Source: an uncultured Eubacteriales bacterium
GTDB taxonomy: Bacteria; Bacillota; Clostridia; Oscillospirales; CAG-272
Length of the DNA: 62,494 nucleotides
NCBI GenBank assembly: GCA_934378145.1
Contig: CAKXXW010000009.1
Coordinates: 1-62,494 of the forward strand
Direction of reading: 5' to 3'
The notes beneath the pieces were generated by a model. The model was not told where the DNA came from and made no database searches. It saw only the letters and a program-made list of their open reading frames with translations. Of the stretch, positions 17,018 to 25,505 are shown piece by piece. The position numbers and the translations under genes are program-made. The number at the start of each line of letters is the position of its first letter. Position 1 is the first letter of the stretch.

Positions 17018-19816
17018 TTACTTGTTCACTATCGCCGCACAGCGCGGGCAGAGATGCCCGTCACCGTCCGAAACGGCGTTCTTATCATGCAGCCAGCAAC
17101 GGTCGCATCTTTCAGCCTGCGATGCCACGACAAGCACTCCGATGCCCGACTGAGTCTCGGTGAACGCTCCGGCGGGTGCCGCTTCGTTCTTCACATTCAC
17201 ATCGGAGACGATGAAGACGGTCTTCAGCGCTTCCTCGCCGAAACTGTCGAGCAGCCCGCAGACCTCTGCATCGGTCGCATAGATCGTCAGGTCGGCGTCA
17301 AGCGACTTGCCTATGAGCTTCTCCGCACGGGCAAGCTCGAGCGCCTTCATAACATCGTCGCGAAGGGCAAAGAGCCTGTCCCAATGAGCCTCAAGCTCGG
17401 GGAAGCTCCACTCGGGTCTTACCTCGGGCAGCGGATTCATGAATACGCTCTTCTTATTGTCCGAGGCAAGGTGCGGCATAGCCTGCCAGATCTCCTCGGC
17501 TGTGAACGAGATCATCGGTGCGATGATCCGCGTCAGCGCGGAGAGTATATACCACATCGTACTCTGCGCGGCGCGGCGGAGCTTTCCGTCTGCCGCCTCG
17601 GTGTAAACCCTGTCCTTCGTTATGTCGATATAGAGCTTCGACAAATCGGTCGTGCAGAAGTTGTTCACTGCGTGGTAAAGTACATGGAATTCGTATTTGT
17701 CGTAGGATTCGCGCGCGACCTGTGCAAGCTCGTTCACGCGGGTCAGCGCCCACTTGTCGATCTCGCAAAGCTCCTCTGCCGGGAGCAGTCCGGTCTCGGG
17801 GTCGAAATCGCCGAGGTTTGCAAGCAGGATCCTTGCGGTGTTCCTTATCTTTCTGTATGTCTCGGAGAGCTGCTTGAATATGGCGTCTGAAACTCTTACA
17901 TCGACGCGGTAATCGCTTGAGGCGACCCAGAGGCGTACAAGCTCGGCTCCGTATTTCTTCACGATCTCGTCGGGAGAAACGGTGTTTCCGAGCGACTTGT
18001 GCATCGCCTTGCCCTCTCCGTCGACAGTCCAGCCGTGAGTCAGAACGGTCCTGAATGGCGCGCCCTCTCCCTTCGCCGCGACGGCGGTGAGGAGCGACGA
18101 CTGGAACCAGCCGCGATACTGATCGGCGCCCTCAAGGTAGAGGTCCGCCGGCCATGTCTCGTTTTCCTTGCCCTCAAGCACCGAGAAGTGGCTCGAACCC
18201 GAGTCAAACCAACCGTCAAGCGTGTCGGTCTCCTTCGAAAAATGCTTCTTCCCGCAGTGCGGGCAGGTAAAGTCCTTCGGCAGCAGGCCGGCAGCGTCAA
18301 GCTCATACCAGCAGTTCGAGCCTTTTTCGGCGAAGAGCGCCGAGACAGACTCTATCGTTTCCTCATTGCATACCGGCTTGCCGCAATCCTCGCAGTAGAA
18401 TACTGGGATAGGCAGACCCCAGTGACGCTGGCGCGAGATGCACCAGTCGGCGCGGTCGCGGATCATCTGCGTGATCCTCTCACCGCCCCATGCGGGGATC
18501 CATTCGACATTTTCGCATGCCTTCACGGCATCGTCCTTGAAGGCGTCGACCGAGCAGAACCACTGCGGCGTCGCACGGAAGATTATCGGGTGCTTGCATC
18601 TCCAGCAGTGGGGATATTCGTGTTCTATCACCTCTGCGGCGAGAAGCGCTCCGCTCTCCTTCATATCGTCAAGGATAGCCTTGTTCGATTCCTCGTAGTA
18701 CATTCCGGCGAATTTACCGGCATCGGCGGTCTGATAACCGCGGTCGTCCACGGGAACGACTATCTTCATATTATAGTTTCTGCCGACGATATAGTCATCG
18801 GCACCGAAACCGGGAGCGATATGGACGCAGCCTGTACCGCTTTCCATAGTGACATAATCGGCATTTACGACAAGGCTCTCGCGGTCAAGGAAGGGGTGAG
18901 ACGCCGTCATATACTCGAATTCGCTTCCGCGAAGGGTCGATACGACCTCCTCCTTTTCAAGCCCTCCGGCGGCAAGTGTCTTGTCGGCGAGCGCCGCGGC
19001 GGTGATATAGAAGTTACCGTCCGATGCGCGGGTGACGAGATAATCCTCCGCGGGATTGAGCGCTATCGCAAGGTTACCGGGAAGAGTCCACGGGGTCGTC
19101 GTCCATATGACGAAGTAGGTCTTTCCGAGATCGCAGAGCGAGGCGAGCCTGCCCTTGTCGTCCTTTATTTTGAATCTGACATATATCGAGGTACACCTGT
19201 CGGTCTGATATTCGATCTCCGCCTCGGCAAGCGCCGTCTCATCGTGGGGACACCAATAGACCGGCTTCAGTCCCTTATAGATGTAGCCCTTGCGGAACAT
19301 CTCGCCGAAGACCTTAACCTCTCTCGCCTCAAACGAGGGCTTCATCGTGAGGTAAGGATCATCCCAATCGGCAAGTATGCCGAGCCGCTTGAACTGATCT
19401 CTCTGACGGCAGACGAAATTCTGCGCGAAATCACGGCAGGCATTTCTGAATTCGGGGATGCTCATCTTCTTTCTGTCGAGCTTGTTCTGCTTGATTATCG
19501 CCGACTCGATGGGCATTCCGTGGTTATCCCAGCCGGGAACGAAGGGGACCTTGTAGCCCTCCATTATCTTCGACTTATTTATGAAATCCTTCAGGGTCTT
19601 GTTGAGCGCGTGACCCATATGGAGGTTGCCGTTCGAGAAGGGGGGACCGTCGTGAAGCACGAAGGGCTTCTTTCCCGCGGCATTTTTGAGCAGCTCGTGA
19701 TAGAGATCCTGCTCTTCCCAATATCTGAGCATATCCGGCTCCCTCTGCGGCAGGTTCGCACGCATCGGAAAGTCGGTCTTCGGCAGGTTAAGTGTATTTG
19801 TATAGTCCTTTGCCAT
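17018..19816 (-). CDS. ileS: Isoleucine-tRNA ligase
   Basis: Charges tRNA-Ile, editing misactivated valine. 932 residues, a normal bacterial length. HIGH motif as HMGH (GPPFSNGNLHMGHALN, near 57-72), the editing CP1 insertion (TTTPWTLPGNLAIALNP), an internal CxxC zinc knuckle (FTCPHCGKKHF), and a C-terminal zinc finger (CDRCW and CPRC). The KMSKS loop reads GKAMHKSLGN, a variant spelling that retains the functional last KS. No T-box leader is visible in the 70 bp between the upstream terminator and the ATG; ribosome site AAAGGAG. First gene of a minus-strand run through lspA to udk. Confidence 0.97.
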   Translation of the reverse strand: MAKDYTNTLNLPKTDFPMRANLPQREPDMLRYWEEQDLYHELLKNAAGKKPFVLHDGPPFSNGNLHMGHALNKTLKDFINKSKIMEGYKVPFVPGWDNHGMPIESAIIKQNKLDRKKMSIPEFRNACRDFAQNFVCRQRDQFKRLGILADWDDPYLTMKPSFEAREVKVFGEMFRKGYIYKGLKPVYWCPHDETALAEAEIEYQTDRCTSIYVRFKIKDDKGRLASLCDLGKTYFVIWTTTPWTLPGNLAIALNPAEDYLVTRASDGNFYITAAALADKTLAAGGLEKEEVVSTLRGSEFEYMTASHPFLDRESLVVNADYVTMESGTGCVHIAPGFGADDYIVGRNYNMKIVVPVDDRGYQTADAGKFAGMYYEESNKAILDDMKESGALLAAEVIEHEYPHCWRCKHPIIFRATPQWFCSVDAFKDDAVKACENVEWIPAWGGERITQMIRDRADWCISRQRHWGLPIPVFYCEDCGKPVCNEETIESVSALFAEKGSNCWYELDAAGLLPKDFTCPHCGKKHFSKETDTLDGWFDSGSSHFSVLEGKENETWPADLYLEGADQYRGWFQSSLLTAVAAKGEGAPFRTVLTHGWTVDGEGKAMHKSLGNTVSPDEIVKKYGAELVRLWVASSDYRVDVRVSDAIFKQLSETYRKIRNTARILLANLGDFDPETGLLPAEELCEIDKWALTRVNELAQVARESYDKYEFHVLYHAVNNFCTTDLSKLYIDITKDRVYTEAADGKLRRAAQSTMWYILSALTRIIAPMISFTAEEIWQAMPHLASDNKKSVFMNPLPEVRPEWSFPELEAHWDRLFALRDDVMKALELARAEKLIGKSLDADLTIYATDAEVCGLLDSFGEEALKTVFIVSDVNVKNEAAPAGAFTETQSGIGVLVVASQAERCDRCWLHDKNAVSDGDGHLCPRCAAIVNK

Positions 19817-19886
19817 ATTAAACTCCTTTAAGAGAGAATTATTTCACTGATCGGTCACTCCCGCCGCCGCACGAGGCTTCGGGTGT

Positions 19887-19929
19887 GAAAAAAGACTGCG
19901 GCGCCCTGCTCCTGGCGGGCGCCGTCAGT
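19887..19929 (-). terminator. Terminator between sepF and ileS
   Basis: Minus-strand stem with GGCGCCC arms and a ten-base loop, ending GCAGTCTTTTTTC. It separates the sepF transcript from ileS. Confidence 0.8.
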
Positions 19930-19954
19930 ATCGGCATTTCGCCCTTCGTAGACC

Positions 19955-20410
19955 TTACTCGGCGTCGTTTTCGCCGTCGTCGCCGCCCTCGATGTCGGTA
20001 ACGCCGACATTCCTCGGTGCGAAGACGAAGGTTCCGTTCGCGACCATCTTCATCGAACCGCCGAGAACATGGATCGCGCCGAGAAGAAAGTCAAGCAGCC
20101 TCTTCGTCGCCGCAAGGTCGAGATTCTCGACATTGAGAAGCACGGTGCTTCCGCCGGCAAGGCAGTCGGCGATCTCGGGTCCGTCGGCGTATGAGGTGGG
20201 CTTTACGACCTTGAGCGCCACGCCCGAGTTGTTTCCGCCGAAGGCAACGCCGCCTGCGGCGCTCGCCGTCGGAGCGGCGGGTGTATCGGGAACGAATTCG
20301 GTCACCTCGTCGTCATCGAACGAGGTATCGTCCTTCTGCTGATAGTAATCGGGGTCATAGAAGCCGTCGTCGTACTTGTCGTCCTTGACCTTTTTCTTCA
20401 TGAATTTCAT
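19955..20410 (-). CDS. sepF: Cell division protein SepF
   Basis: Membrane-binding anchor and organiser of FtsZ filaments in Gram-positives. 151 residues: short basic N-terminus, acidic and Ala/Pro-rich linker, then the SepF core (about 65-140) with KVVKPTSYADGPEIADCL, VLLNVENLDLAATKRLLDFL and MVANGTFVFAPRNV. Follows yggS, its common partner in Bacillota. Confidence 0.95.
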   Translation of the reverse strand: MKFMKKKVKDDKYDDGFYDPDYYQQKDDTSFDDDEVTEFVPDTPAAPTASAAGGVAFGGNNSGVALKVVKPTSYADGPEIADCLAGGSTVLLNVENLDLAATKRLLDFLLGAIHVLGGSMKMVANGTFVFAPRNVGVTDIEGGDDGENDAE

Positions 20411-20437
20411 AACAGTCCTCCGTAATTTATTTCAGTA

Positions 20438-21136
20438 TCATTCCTCGGCAAACAGCGCGCGCCCCACCCTCACAATATCAGCGCCCTCGGCTATCGCCTC
20501 GGCAAAGCTGTCGCTCATCCCCATAGAGAGCAACGGCTTTCCTATATTATGTAATGTTTTTTCCCAAATGTCAAGCGCAGTTCGGTAAGTTTCTTCAAAA
20601 TATTTTCGGTAATCGGCTTTTTTTTCGCATATCGGCGCCATAGTCATAAATCCGCGGAGCCTCAGGGAGCGAAAACCGGCAAGCGAAGCGCAGAACTCCG
20701 CCGCCTCTTCGGGAAGGACGCCAGACTTGTTTTCCTCTCTGCCGCTGTTTATCTCGCAGAGGACATCGGTGATCTTCCCCGCCCTTTCCGAACAGCGGTC
20801 AAGCTCCTCTGCCAGCCTGAGCGAATCGAGAGACTCTACGAGCGAGACTCTTCCGACCGTATATTTTGCCTTGTTGCATTGCAGCTTTCCGATAAAATGT
20901 ACCTCAAAACCCTCAAGCCCGGGAGCCTTTTCGTGATCAAGGAGCTGCTGTACGCGGTTCTCACCGACAAGGGTGATCCCGCAGTCCTCAAGACGCGCGA
21001 CCTGCTCGGGGGTCGTGTACTTTATCGCGGCAAGGAGGCGTATCTCCCCGGGACTTCTGCCCGCCGAATACGCGGCTGCCTCTATATCCCGCCGCACCCG
21101 TTCGATATTCCTGTCTATATATGAAAGATCGCTCAA
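20438..21136 (-). CDS. yggS: YggS family PLP homeostasis protein
   Basis: Binds pyridoxal 5-phosphate and buffers its level; no enzyme activity is established for the family. 232 residues from a TTG start at 21136 that overlaps the previous stop (sequence GATTGA); no ATG exists at the N-terminus, and longer frames read through the upstream gene. The PLP-lysine is in RLLAAIKYTTPE, with GENRVQQ, HFIGKLQCNKAK and RLRGFMTMAP as family motifs. Confidence 0.93.
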   Translation of the reverse strand: MSDLSYIDRNIERVRRDIEAAAYSAGRSPGEIRLLAAIKYTTPEQVARLEDCGITLVGENRVQQLLDHEKAPGLEGFEVHFIGKLQCNKAKYTVGRVSLVESLDSLRLAEELDRCSERAGKITDVLCEINSGREENKSGVLPEEAAEFCASLAGFRSLRLRGFMTMAPICEKKADYRKYFEETYRTALDIWEKTLHNIGKPLLSMGMSDSFAEAIAEGADIVRVGRALFAEE

Positions 21137-22416
21137 TCCATCAGCTTCCCTTCGTAAAGTTTTTCGTCGGTGACGATGACTATGTCGTTCTGACTGAGCC
21201 TTCCGGCATCGGTGTCGGGGTCGCCCGTCAGGGGTTCGACTATGCAGTAATTTCCGCAGTCGAGCAGTACCTTTACCTTTCTGCGACTCGCCGCACCGGA
21301 CGAGAGGATCCATACGCCGAGGTCGTTGTCCTTTCCGCTCACGGCAAGGCTCGGCACACGATAGCCCGAATATGTCCGGACGGTCACGGATGCGCTCCTG
21401 ACCCTTCCGACGCCGAAGCCCTCCGGCAGAGCCTCCGATGAAAATATCAGAATTGCGCGCGTGTCGGTGCCTTCGCTGACTATCCGCTCAAGGGTCATTC
21501 CGAGTGTCGAACCGCGAGAGCCGTCAAAGCTCACATCATATGTCCTCCCGGTGCCGAACGCCGCTGCCTCCTCCATAGTAGTCGGGAAGGCAAAGTACCA
21601 TGTCGTATCGCTGATGAATCTTCCGACAGCCGCCCCGTTATCCGACGAGGGCTTCTTTGAGTCAAAAAGCTCAAAGTACCCGGCGAGCGTCATATCCTCC
21701 GACTCCACCGTCGTGAATGTGTACTCAAGCCCATCACTGCCGCGGAAGAAGTTCCCCGTCGCGGGAGCCGTTATGCTTACGCTCGGGTATTGTGAAAGCA
21801 GTGCGTAAAGCTCCTGCCGCTCACCCGTCAGCGCGATGATCTCTTCCTTTGTTGCGGCAAGTGCGGCATCGACCTCCCTGCCCTCGTTCTCGCTGAGCGT
21901 GAAGAGCCTTCCGGCAAAGCGGTCGGCATACTTCATAGCCGCCGAGGTGTCACCTACCGAGAGCGCCGCCGTGTACGCCGTGTAGTCGTTCTTCACCGAA
22001 TCGAGCGCGTCCGAGAGTCCTCCGGAGCCGAGCCTGTACGAATACTCACCGAGAAAGTCTATCCTTTCGTTGACCTCGTCGAGCCGCGCGCAGATCTTCT
22101 TTATCTCTTCGGTGTCGGGTACCGAGTACCTCACGGCAAGAACGGCACCCGCTTTCGCATACGCACCGTCCTTCAGCTTGTAGTCGGTGTATCCCCCCGG
22201 CTCCGCAGTGAGAAGGGTCTCGTTGCGGAAGATATATCCCTTGCCGTCGAGCGTGACGCTCTCCGAATAGGCTATCGCCGGCGAGGTCGCCAGCGTCGGC
22301 GCAAAGTCCCTCACCATATGTATCGTCAGGTAGACCGTGAAGAACACCCCGAGGAATGTCCATATCACGGCGGGACGAAATATCATTTTTACTATCTTTC
22401 CGAATTTTCTCTTCAT
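21133..22416 (-). CDS. HlyD-like membrane-fusion protein
   Basis: 427 residues with one membrane helix near the N-terminus (about 12-34) and a large extracellular part: a barrel-sandwich segment (YIFRNETLLTAEPGGYTDY, DGAYAKAGAVLAVRY), a helical hairpin with many acidic residues, then beta-rich regions (ITAPATGNFF, WILSSGAASRRKVKVLLDCG). This resembles HlyD-type periplasmic adaptors, but no transporter is nearby; the family travels with sepF/yggS in Clostridia and may have an envelope or division role. Overlaps miaA and yggS by a few bases. Confidence 0.75.
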   Translation of the reverse strand: MKRKFGKIVKMIFRPAVIWTFLGVFFTVYLTIHMVRDFAPTLATSPAIAYSESVTLDGKGYIFRNETLLTAEPGGYTDYKLKDGAYAKAGAVLAVRYSVPDTEEIKKICARLDEVNERIDFLGEYSYRLGSGGLSDALDSVKNDYTAYTAALSVGDTSAAMKYADRFAGRLFTLSENEGREVDAALAATKEEIIALTGERQELYALLSQYPSVSITAPATGNFFRGSDGLEYTFTTVESEDMTLAGYFELFDSKKPSSDNGAAVGRFISDTTWYFAFPTTMEEAAAFGTGRTYDVSFDGSRGSTLGMTLERIVSEGTDTRAILIFSSEALPEGFGVGRVRSASVTVRTYSGYRVPSLAVSGKDNDLGVWILSSGAASRRKVKVLLDCGNYCIVEPLTGDPDTDAGRLSQNDIVIVTDEKLYEGKLMD

Positions 22417-23375
22417 TTCCCCGAAAACAGCTCCGCGGTGGATTCCACCGCCCTGTTGAATCCCTCCGGCGTACAGAGGCTGTCCGCCTCAAGCCGGGTA
22501 AGGTAATCCTTCTGTGAAAACCATGTTATCTGGCGCTTCGCGTAGCGGCGCGTGGCGCTCCTGAGCCTTTCCGCCGCCTCTTCGGATGTCTCTTCTCCGC
22601 GAAGATAAGGCAAAAGCTCCTTGTATCCTATCGCCTGCGACGCCGTAGTACCTGTGTCGAGCGCCCCCTCGGCAAGCAGCCGGCGCGCTTCGTCGGCAAG
22701 TCCGAGCGAGAGCATCGTATCGACCCTTTTGTCGATCCGGCGGTAAAGCGCCTCCCTGTCGCGAAAACAGAGATACACGCCGCAAAAATCATACCTGATC
22801 TTCCCCCGCGAGCGCCTGTCATAGTCGCTTTTCGTCCCGCAGGCGCGGCAGATCTCGAGCGCCCTCACCACCCGCTTGACATTGTTCGGATGTATGGCGG
22901 CGGCAGCCTCGGGGTCCTTTTCGCGCAGCATTTCGTGCAGCGCCCCGTTGCCTTCTCTTTCGGCAAGGGCGAAAAGCTCCTCCCTGTACGCCGTGTCCGG
23001 CGCTGCCGAGGCATCCCCGCAACCGAAAAGCAGGCTGTCAAGGTAAAGTCCCGTGCCTCCGACAAGGATCGGCAGCTTTCCCCTTGCATTTATCTCTTCG
23101 ATGACCCTTTCCGCGAGCGCGGCATAATCGGCGCAGGAAAAAGGCAACCTCGGGTCGGCAAAGCCGAAAAGGTGATGCGGCACGCCCTGCTTTTCCGGAT
23201 CGGTCGGCGCGGCGTTCCCGATCTCCATCCCCGAATATATCTGCATCGAGTCAAGGCAGATTATCTCTCCGCCCGACCTCTTTGCCACGGCTACCGAAAG
23301 AGCCGTCTTTCCGCCCGCGGTAGGGCCGACTATCGCCGCAAGACGGGGAAGGCTCCGCTCCGTTTGCTCCGTCAT
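22413..23375 (-). CDS. miaA: tRNA dimethylallyltransferase
   Basis: Adds a dimethylallyl group to A37 of tRNAs reading UNN codons. 320 residues with P-loop GPTAGGKTALSVAVA, DSMQIYSGMEIGNAAPT, the VGGTGLYLDSLL signature and TWF near the end. Overlaps cdd by ATGA and the downstream HlyD-like gene by 4 bp. Confidence 0.97.
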   Translation of the reverse strand: MTEQTERSLPRLAAIVGPTAGGKTALSVAVAKRSGGEIICLDSMQIYSGMEIGNAAPTDPEKQGVPHHLFGFADPRLPFSCADYAALAERVIEEINARGKLPILVGGTGLYLDSLLFGCGDASAAPDTAYREELFALAEREGNGALHEMLREKDPEAAAAIHPNNVKRVVRALEICRACGTKSDYDRRSRGKIRYDFCGVYLCFRDREALYRRIDKRVDTMLSLGLADEARRLLAEGALDTGTTASQAIGYKELLPYLRGEETSEEAAERLRSATRRYAKRQITWFSQKDYLTRLEADSLCTPEGFNRAVESTAELFSGK

Positions 23376-23785
23376 TTCCCTATCTTTTCGTTGAGATTGG
23401 TGAAAAATCCCGGGAATATCTCTCCGAGCGTATGCTCCTCATAGCCCTCCGCCGTGACGAGCAGAACAGGCATCGAAGGCTCGCAGAATTCGGTCAGCGC
23501 CTGACGGCATACGCCGCAGGGATAGCACACGCCCTCGAGCTTTCCGCGATGCCCTCCGGCGATCGCGATAGCCTCAAATTCACGCTCGCCCGCGGCAACG
23601 GCGGTAAAGAGCGCCGTCCTCTCGGCACAGCAGGTCGCCGAATAGGACGAATTTTCTATATTGCAGCCCGTGTAGAGCTTTCCGCCCTTCGTCAGAAGAG
23701 CCGCACCGACAAAAAAGTCGGAATAGGGTGCGTAAGCCCTCCTCATAGCGGCGATCGCCGCTTCTCTCAGTTCGCTTTTATTCAT
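23372..23785 (-). CDS. cdd: Cytidine deaminase
   Basis: Deaminates cytidine and deoxycytidine (pyrimidine salvage). 137 residues, the homotetrameric class. Zinc-site motifs CCAERTAL (catalytic Glu, zinc Cys) and PCGVCRQ, and substrate-binding NIENSSY. Start at 23785 (MNKSELREA) by family alignment; the frame is open further up but overlaps the HD gene. It fits functionally with udk and the deo genes. Confidence 0.96.
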   Translation of the reverse strand: MNKSELREAAIAAMRRAYAPYSDFFVGAALLTKGGKLYTGCNIENSSYSATCCAERTALFTAVAAGEREFEAIAIAGGHRGKLEGVCYPCGVCRQALTEFCEPSMPVLLVTAEGYEEHTLGEIFPGFFTNLNEKIGK

Positions 23786-24386
23786 CGGTGGGACTCCCCT
23801 CCTTGAAGTAGGATGCCGCCATATCCGATATGCAGAGCGCATAGGCGAGCGGGAACATCTCAAGCGCCTTGCCTATGTTTCCCCTCTCCTCGGGCGCACC
23901 GACAGAGAAGCCCATGTGGTACCTTATCGCGAAAGCCTCGTCGCGCGTGAGCTTCATAAATCCGCTTATTATGTAGACCGATTTTTCGCCGTGACCGTAG
24001 GGCAGGTCGTCCTCGATCGAATAATAAGGGACCGTCTCCCACACTCCGTTTTTCTTTACATTGCGGGTCGTCTCGCGGTAAAAATTCACCTTGCAGAGGT
24101 CGTGGAGCAGCGCCGCGATGGCAAGGCTCTCCTTCGTGTACGCCTCTCCGCTGCGGTCGCGCAGCGATTTTCCCATATCCGAATGTGCCATATAGTCGCA
24201 AAGGCAGTCATATACATTAAGCGAGTGAGCGCAGAGTCCTCCCCTCACCGAGCCGTGGAAGCGGGTGCTTGCCGGAGCGGTAAAGAAGTCGCACGAGGGC
24301 GAGCAGAGCCACTCAAGCAGGCGGTCGGCGCCTTCACGCTTGACCTCGGTCCTCCATATATTCACAAATCTTTCTCTGTCGGTCAC
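23778..24386 (-). CDS. HD-domain phosphohydrolase family protein
   Basis: 202 residues from a GTG start (ribosome site GGAGG). HD-superfamily metal residues are visible: H in LCAHSLNVYD, HD in LLHDLCKVNFY, and a later H in AIRYHMGFS. Its substrate cannot be assigned; a nucleotide or nucleic-acid phosphodiester is likely for the superfamily. First gene of the run leading through cdd and miaA to sepF. Confidence 0.82.
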   Translation of the reverse strand: MTDRERFVNIWRTEVKREGADRLLEWLCSPSCDFFTAPASTRFHGSVRGGLCAHSLNVYDCLCDYMAHSDMGKSLRDRSGEAYTKESLAIAALLHDLCKVNFYRETTRNVKKNGVWETVPYYSIEDDLPYGHGEKSVYIISGFMKLTRDEAFAIRYHMGFSVGAPEERGNIGKALEMFPLAYALCISDMAASYFKEGSPTDE

Positions 24387-24420
24387 GACAAATCCTCCGT
24401 TATATATAGTTTATTATCTT

Positions 24421-24449
24421 ATTTTACCATATGAAATCGCGATTGTAAA
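24421..24449 (-). promoter_or_regulatory. Promoter of the HD-cdd-miaA-sepF run
   Basis: Minus strand TTTACA (24444-24449), 17 bp, TAAAAT (24421-24426), 35 bp before the GTG. Confidence 0.65.
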
Positions 24450-24470
24450 GGGCTGCGGACGAAATAACGG

Positions 24471-24499
24471 TTGACAAATTGTGACTTCAGGCATATAAT
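24471..24499 (+). promoter_or_regulatory. Promoter of the DUF1934 gene
   Basis: TTGACA (24471-24476), 17 bp, TATAAT (24494-24499), a full consensus, 33 bp before the ATG; divergent from the HD-operon promoter. Confidence 0.85.
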
Positions 24500-24531
24500 G
24501 TGAGCATTAAAGTACCCGAAAGGAGTCTCTG

Positions 24532-25083
24532 ATGACAGAAAATACGGAAAACTGTAAGGCAGTGCGGCTGAAGCTCGTCTCGGAGTGCCGCGACTGCTCG
24601 GAAGCCATCATCTCGGCGCCTCCGGGAGAAAACACGCTTGAAGAAAAGGACATAAAGGTCGACAGGGTCGAATTCGTGACCGAGGCAACGCTGACGAAGG
24701 ACGGCAGCAGGCTCTTTTTTGACTACAACGACCGTGAGATATTCGAAGGGGTCGACGACGCGCGTTCGACGCTGATATTCGATACAGGCAATCGGGGACT
24801 TGTGACGCTTCTTCGGAGCGGGAGCATAAGGGCAGCGCTGGTGTTTGAACAGGGCAAGCGGCACATATGTGTTTACAGGACACCCTATGCGCCGTTTGAG
24901 ATATGCATACACACGGTGAGCATCAGGAACAGGCTCACCGAGAAGGGCGGCACGCTGTCGCTCGACTATTACACGGAGGTGCATGGCGTCCGCGCCGAGC
25001 ATACGAAGCTGAAATTCACCGTGACAGCGATCGATAATCCGGCCGTGCCGGGAGCGAAAATTAAGCGCACCTTCGGTGCATGA
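24532..25083 (+). CDS. DUF1934 (YwiB-like) beta-barrel protein
   Basis: 183 residues. The C-terminal half (about 75-170) has the calycin-like pattern of YwiB/DUF1934 proteins: ICVYRTPYAPFEICIHT, GGTLSLDYYTEVHGV and AEHTKLKFTV. No signal peptide, so cytoplasmic. Function unknown. It has a strong promoter of its own and is followed by a repeat-rich gap. Ribosome site AAAGGAG is well placed before ATG 24532. Confidence 0.8.
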   Translation: MTENTENCKAVRLKLVSECRDCSEAIISAPPGENTLEEKDIKVDRVEFVTEATLTKDGSRLFFDYNDREIFEGVDDARSTLIFDTGNRGLVTLLRSGSIRAALVFEQGKRHICVYRTPYAPFEICIHTVSIRNRLTEKGGTLSLDYYTEVHGVRAEHTKLKFTVTAIDNPAVPGAKIKRTFGA

Positions 25084-25505
25084 AAAATGAAGCAGGGCTT
25101 CCGCCCTATGAAGCGCGGCTTCGCCGCACGGAGGATAAACGAGTACGCTTCGCTTTATGTTAGCCCCGTCGGGGAATTTTGCCTTTAGGTCAAACGATCA
25201 AAATCCTTGTCTCGGGACAGAATTTCACCCCGCGGGGTGAAATTCCGGTGGGTTTTTGGGAAAGGTCTGAAAAAAGGCTGCTTGCAGACTTTTGAGGACC
25301 TTTCTCAAAAAGACACCAAAGTTTTGCCGCAGGCAAAATGCCGCGAGACAAGGCAATATTGCCATAGCCTTTCAGCAAAGTTCTTTGGGGTGCAGGGGGC
25401 TTTCTTCCAAGAAAGCCCCCGCATCTCCCGTCCCCCCCGTCGCTACCCTCAAAACGAAAGCAAAGCCCGCAGAATTTCTGCGGGCTTTGTGAGCTTATTT
25501 TGCGT
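25084..25505. repeat. Hairpin-rich intergenic region, degenerate REP-like element
   Basis: No gene is visible in these 420 bp. It contains a perfect 26-bp palindrome (25221-25246, centre CCCGCGGG), a hairpin with 10-bp arms GGGGGCTTTC (25395-25420), repeated words such as GGACCTTTCTCAAAAAG and TTTTGCCGCAGGCAAAA, and a 27-bp terminator at its right end. Composition and style are unlike both flanking genes and resemble the noncoding dispersed repeats seen between genes in some Clostridia. Confidence 0.5.
25462..25488 (-). terminator. Terminator of the suhB-phosphatase operon
   Basis: Perfect hairpin with 13-bp arms AAAGCCCGCAGAA and one-base centre; symmetrical, so it can act on both strands. 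Confidence 0.8.

Noticed and set aside
19817..19890. T-box leader before ileS
   Set aside because: The space between the upstream terminator and the ATG is too short and no GGTGGNACCGCG-type antiterminator sequence is present.
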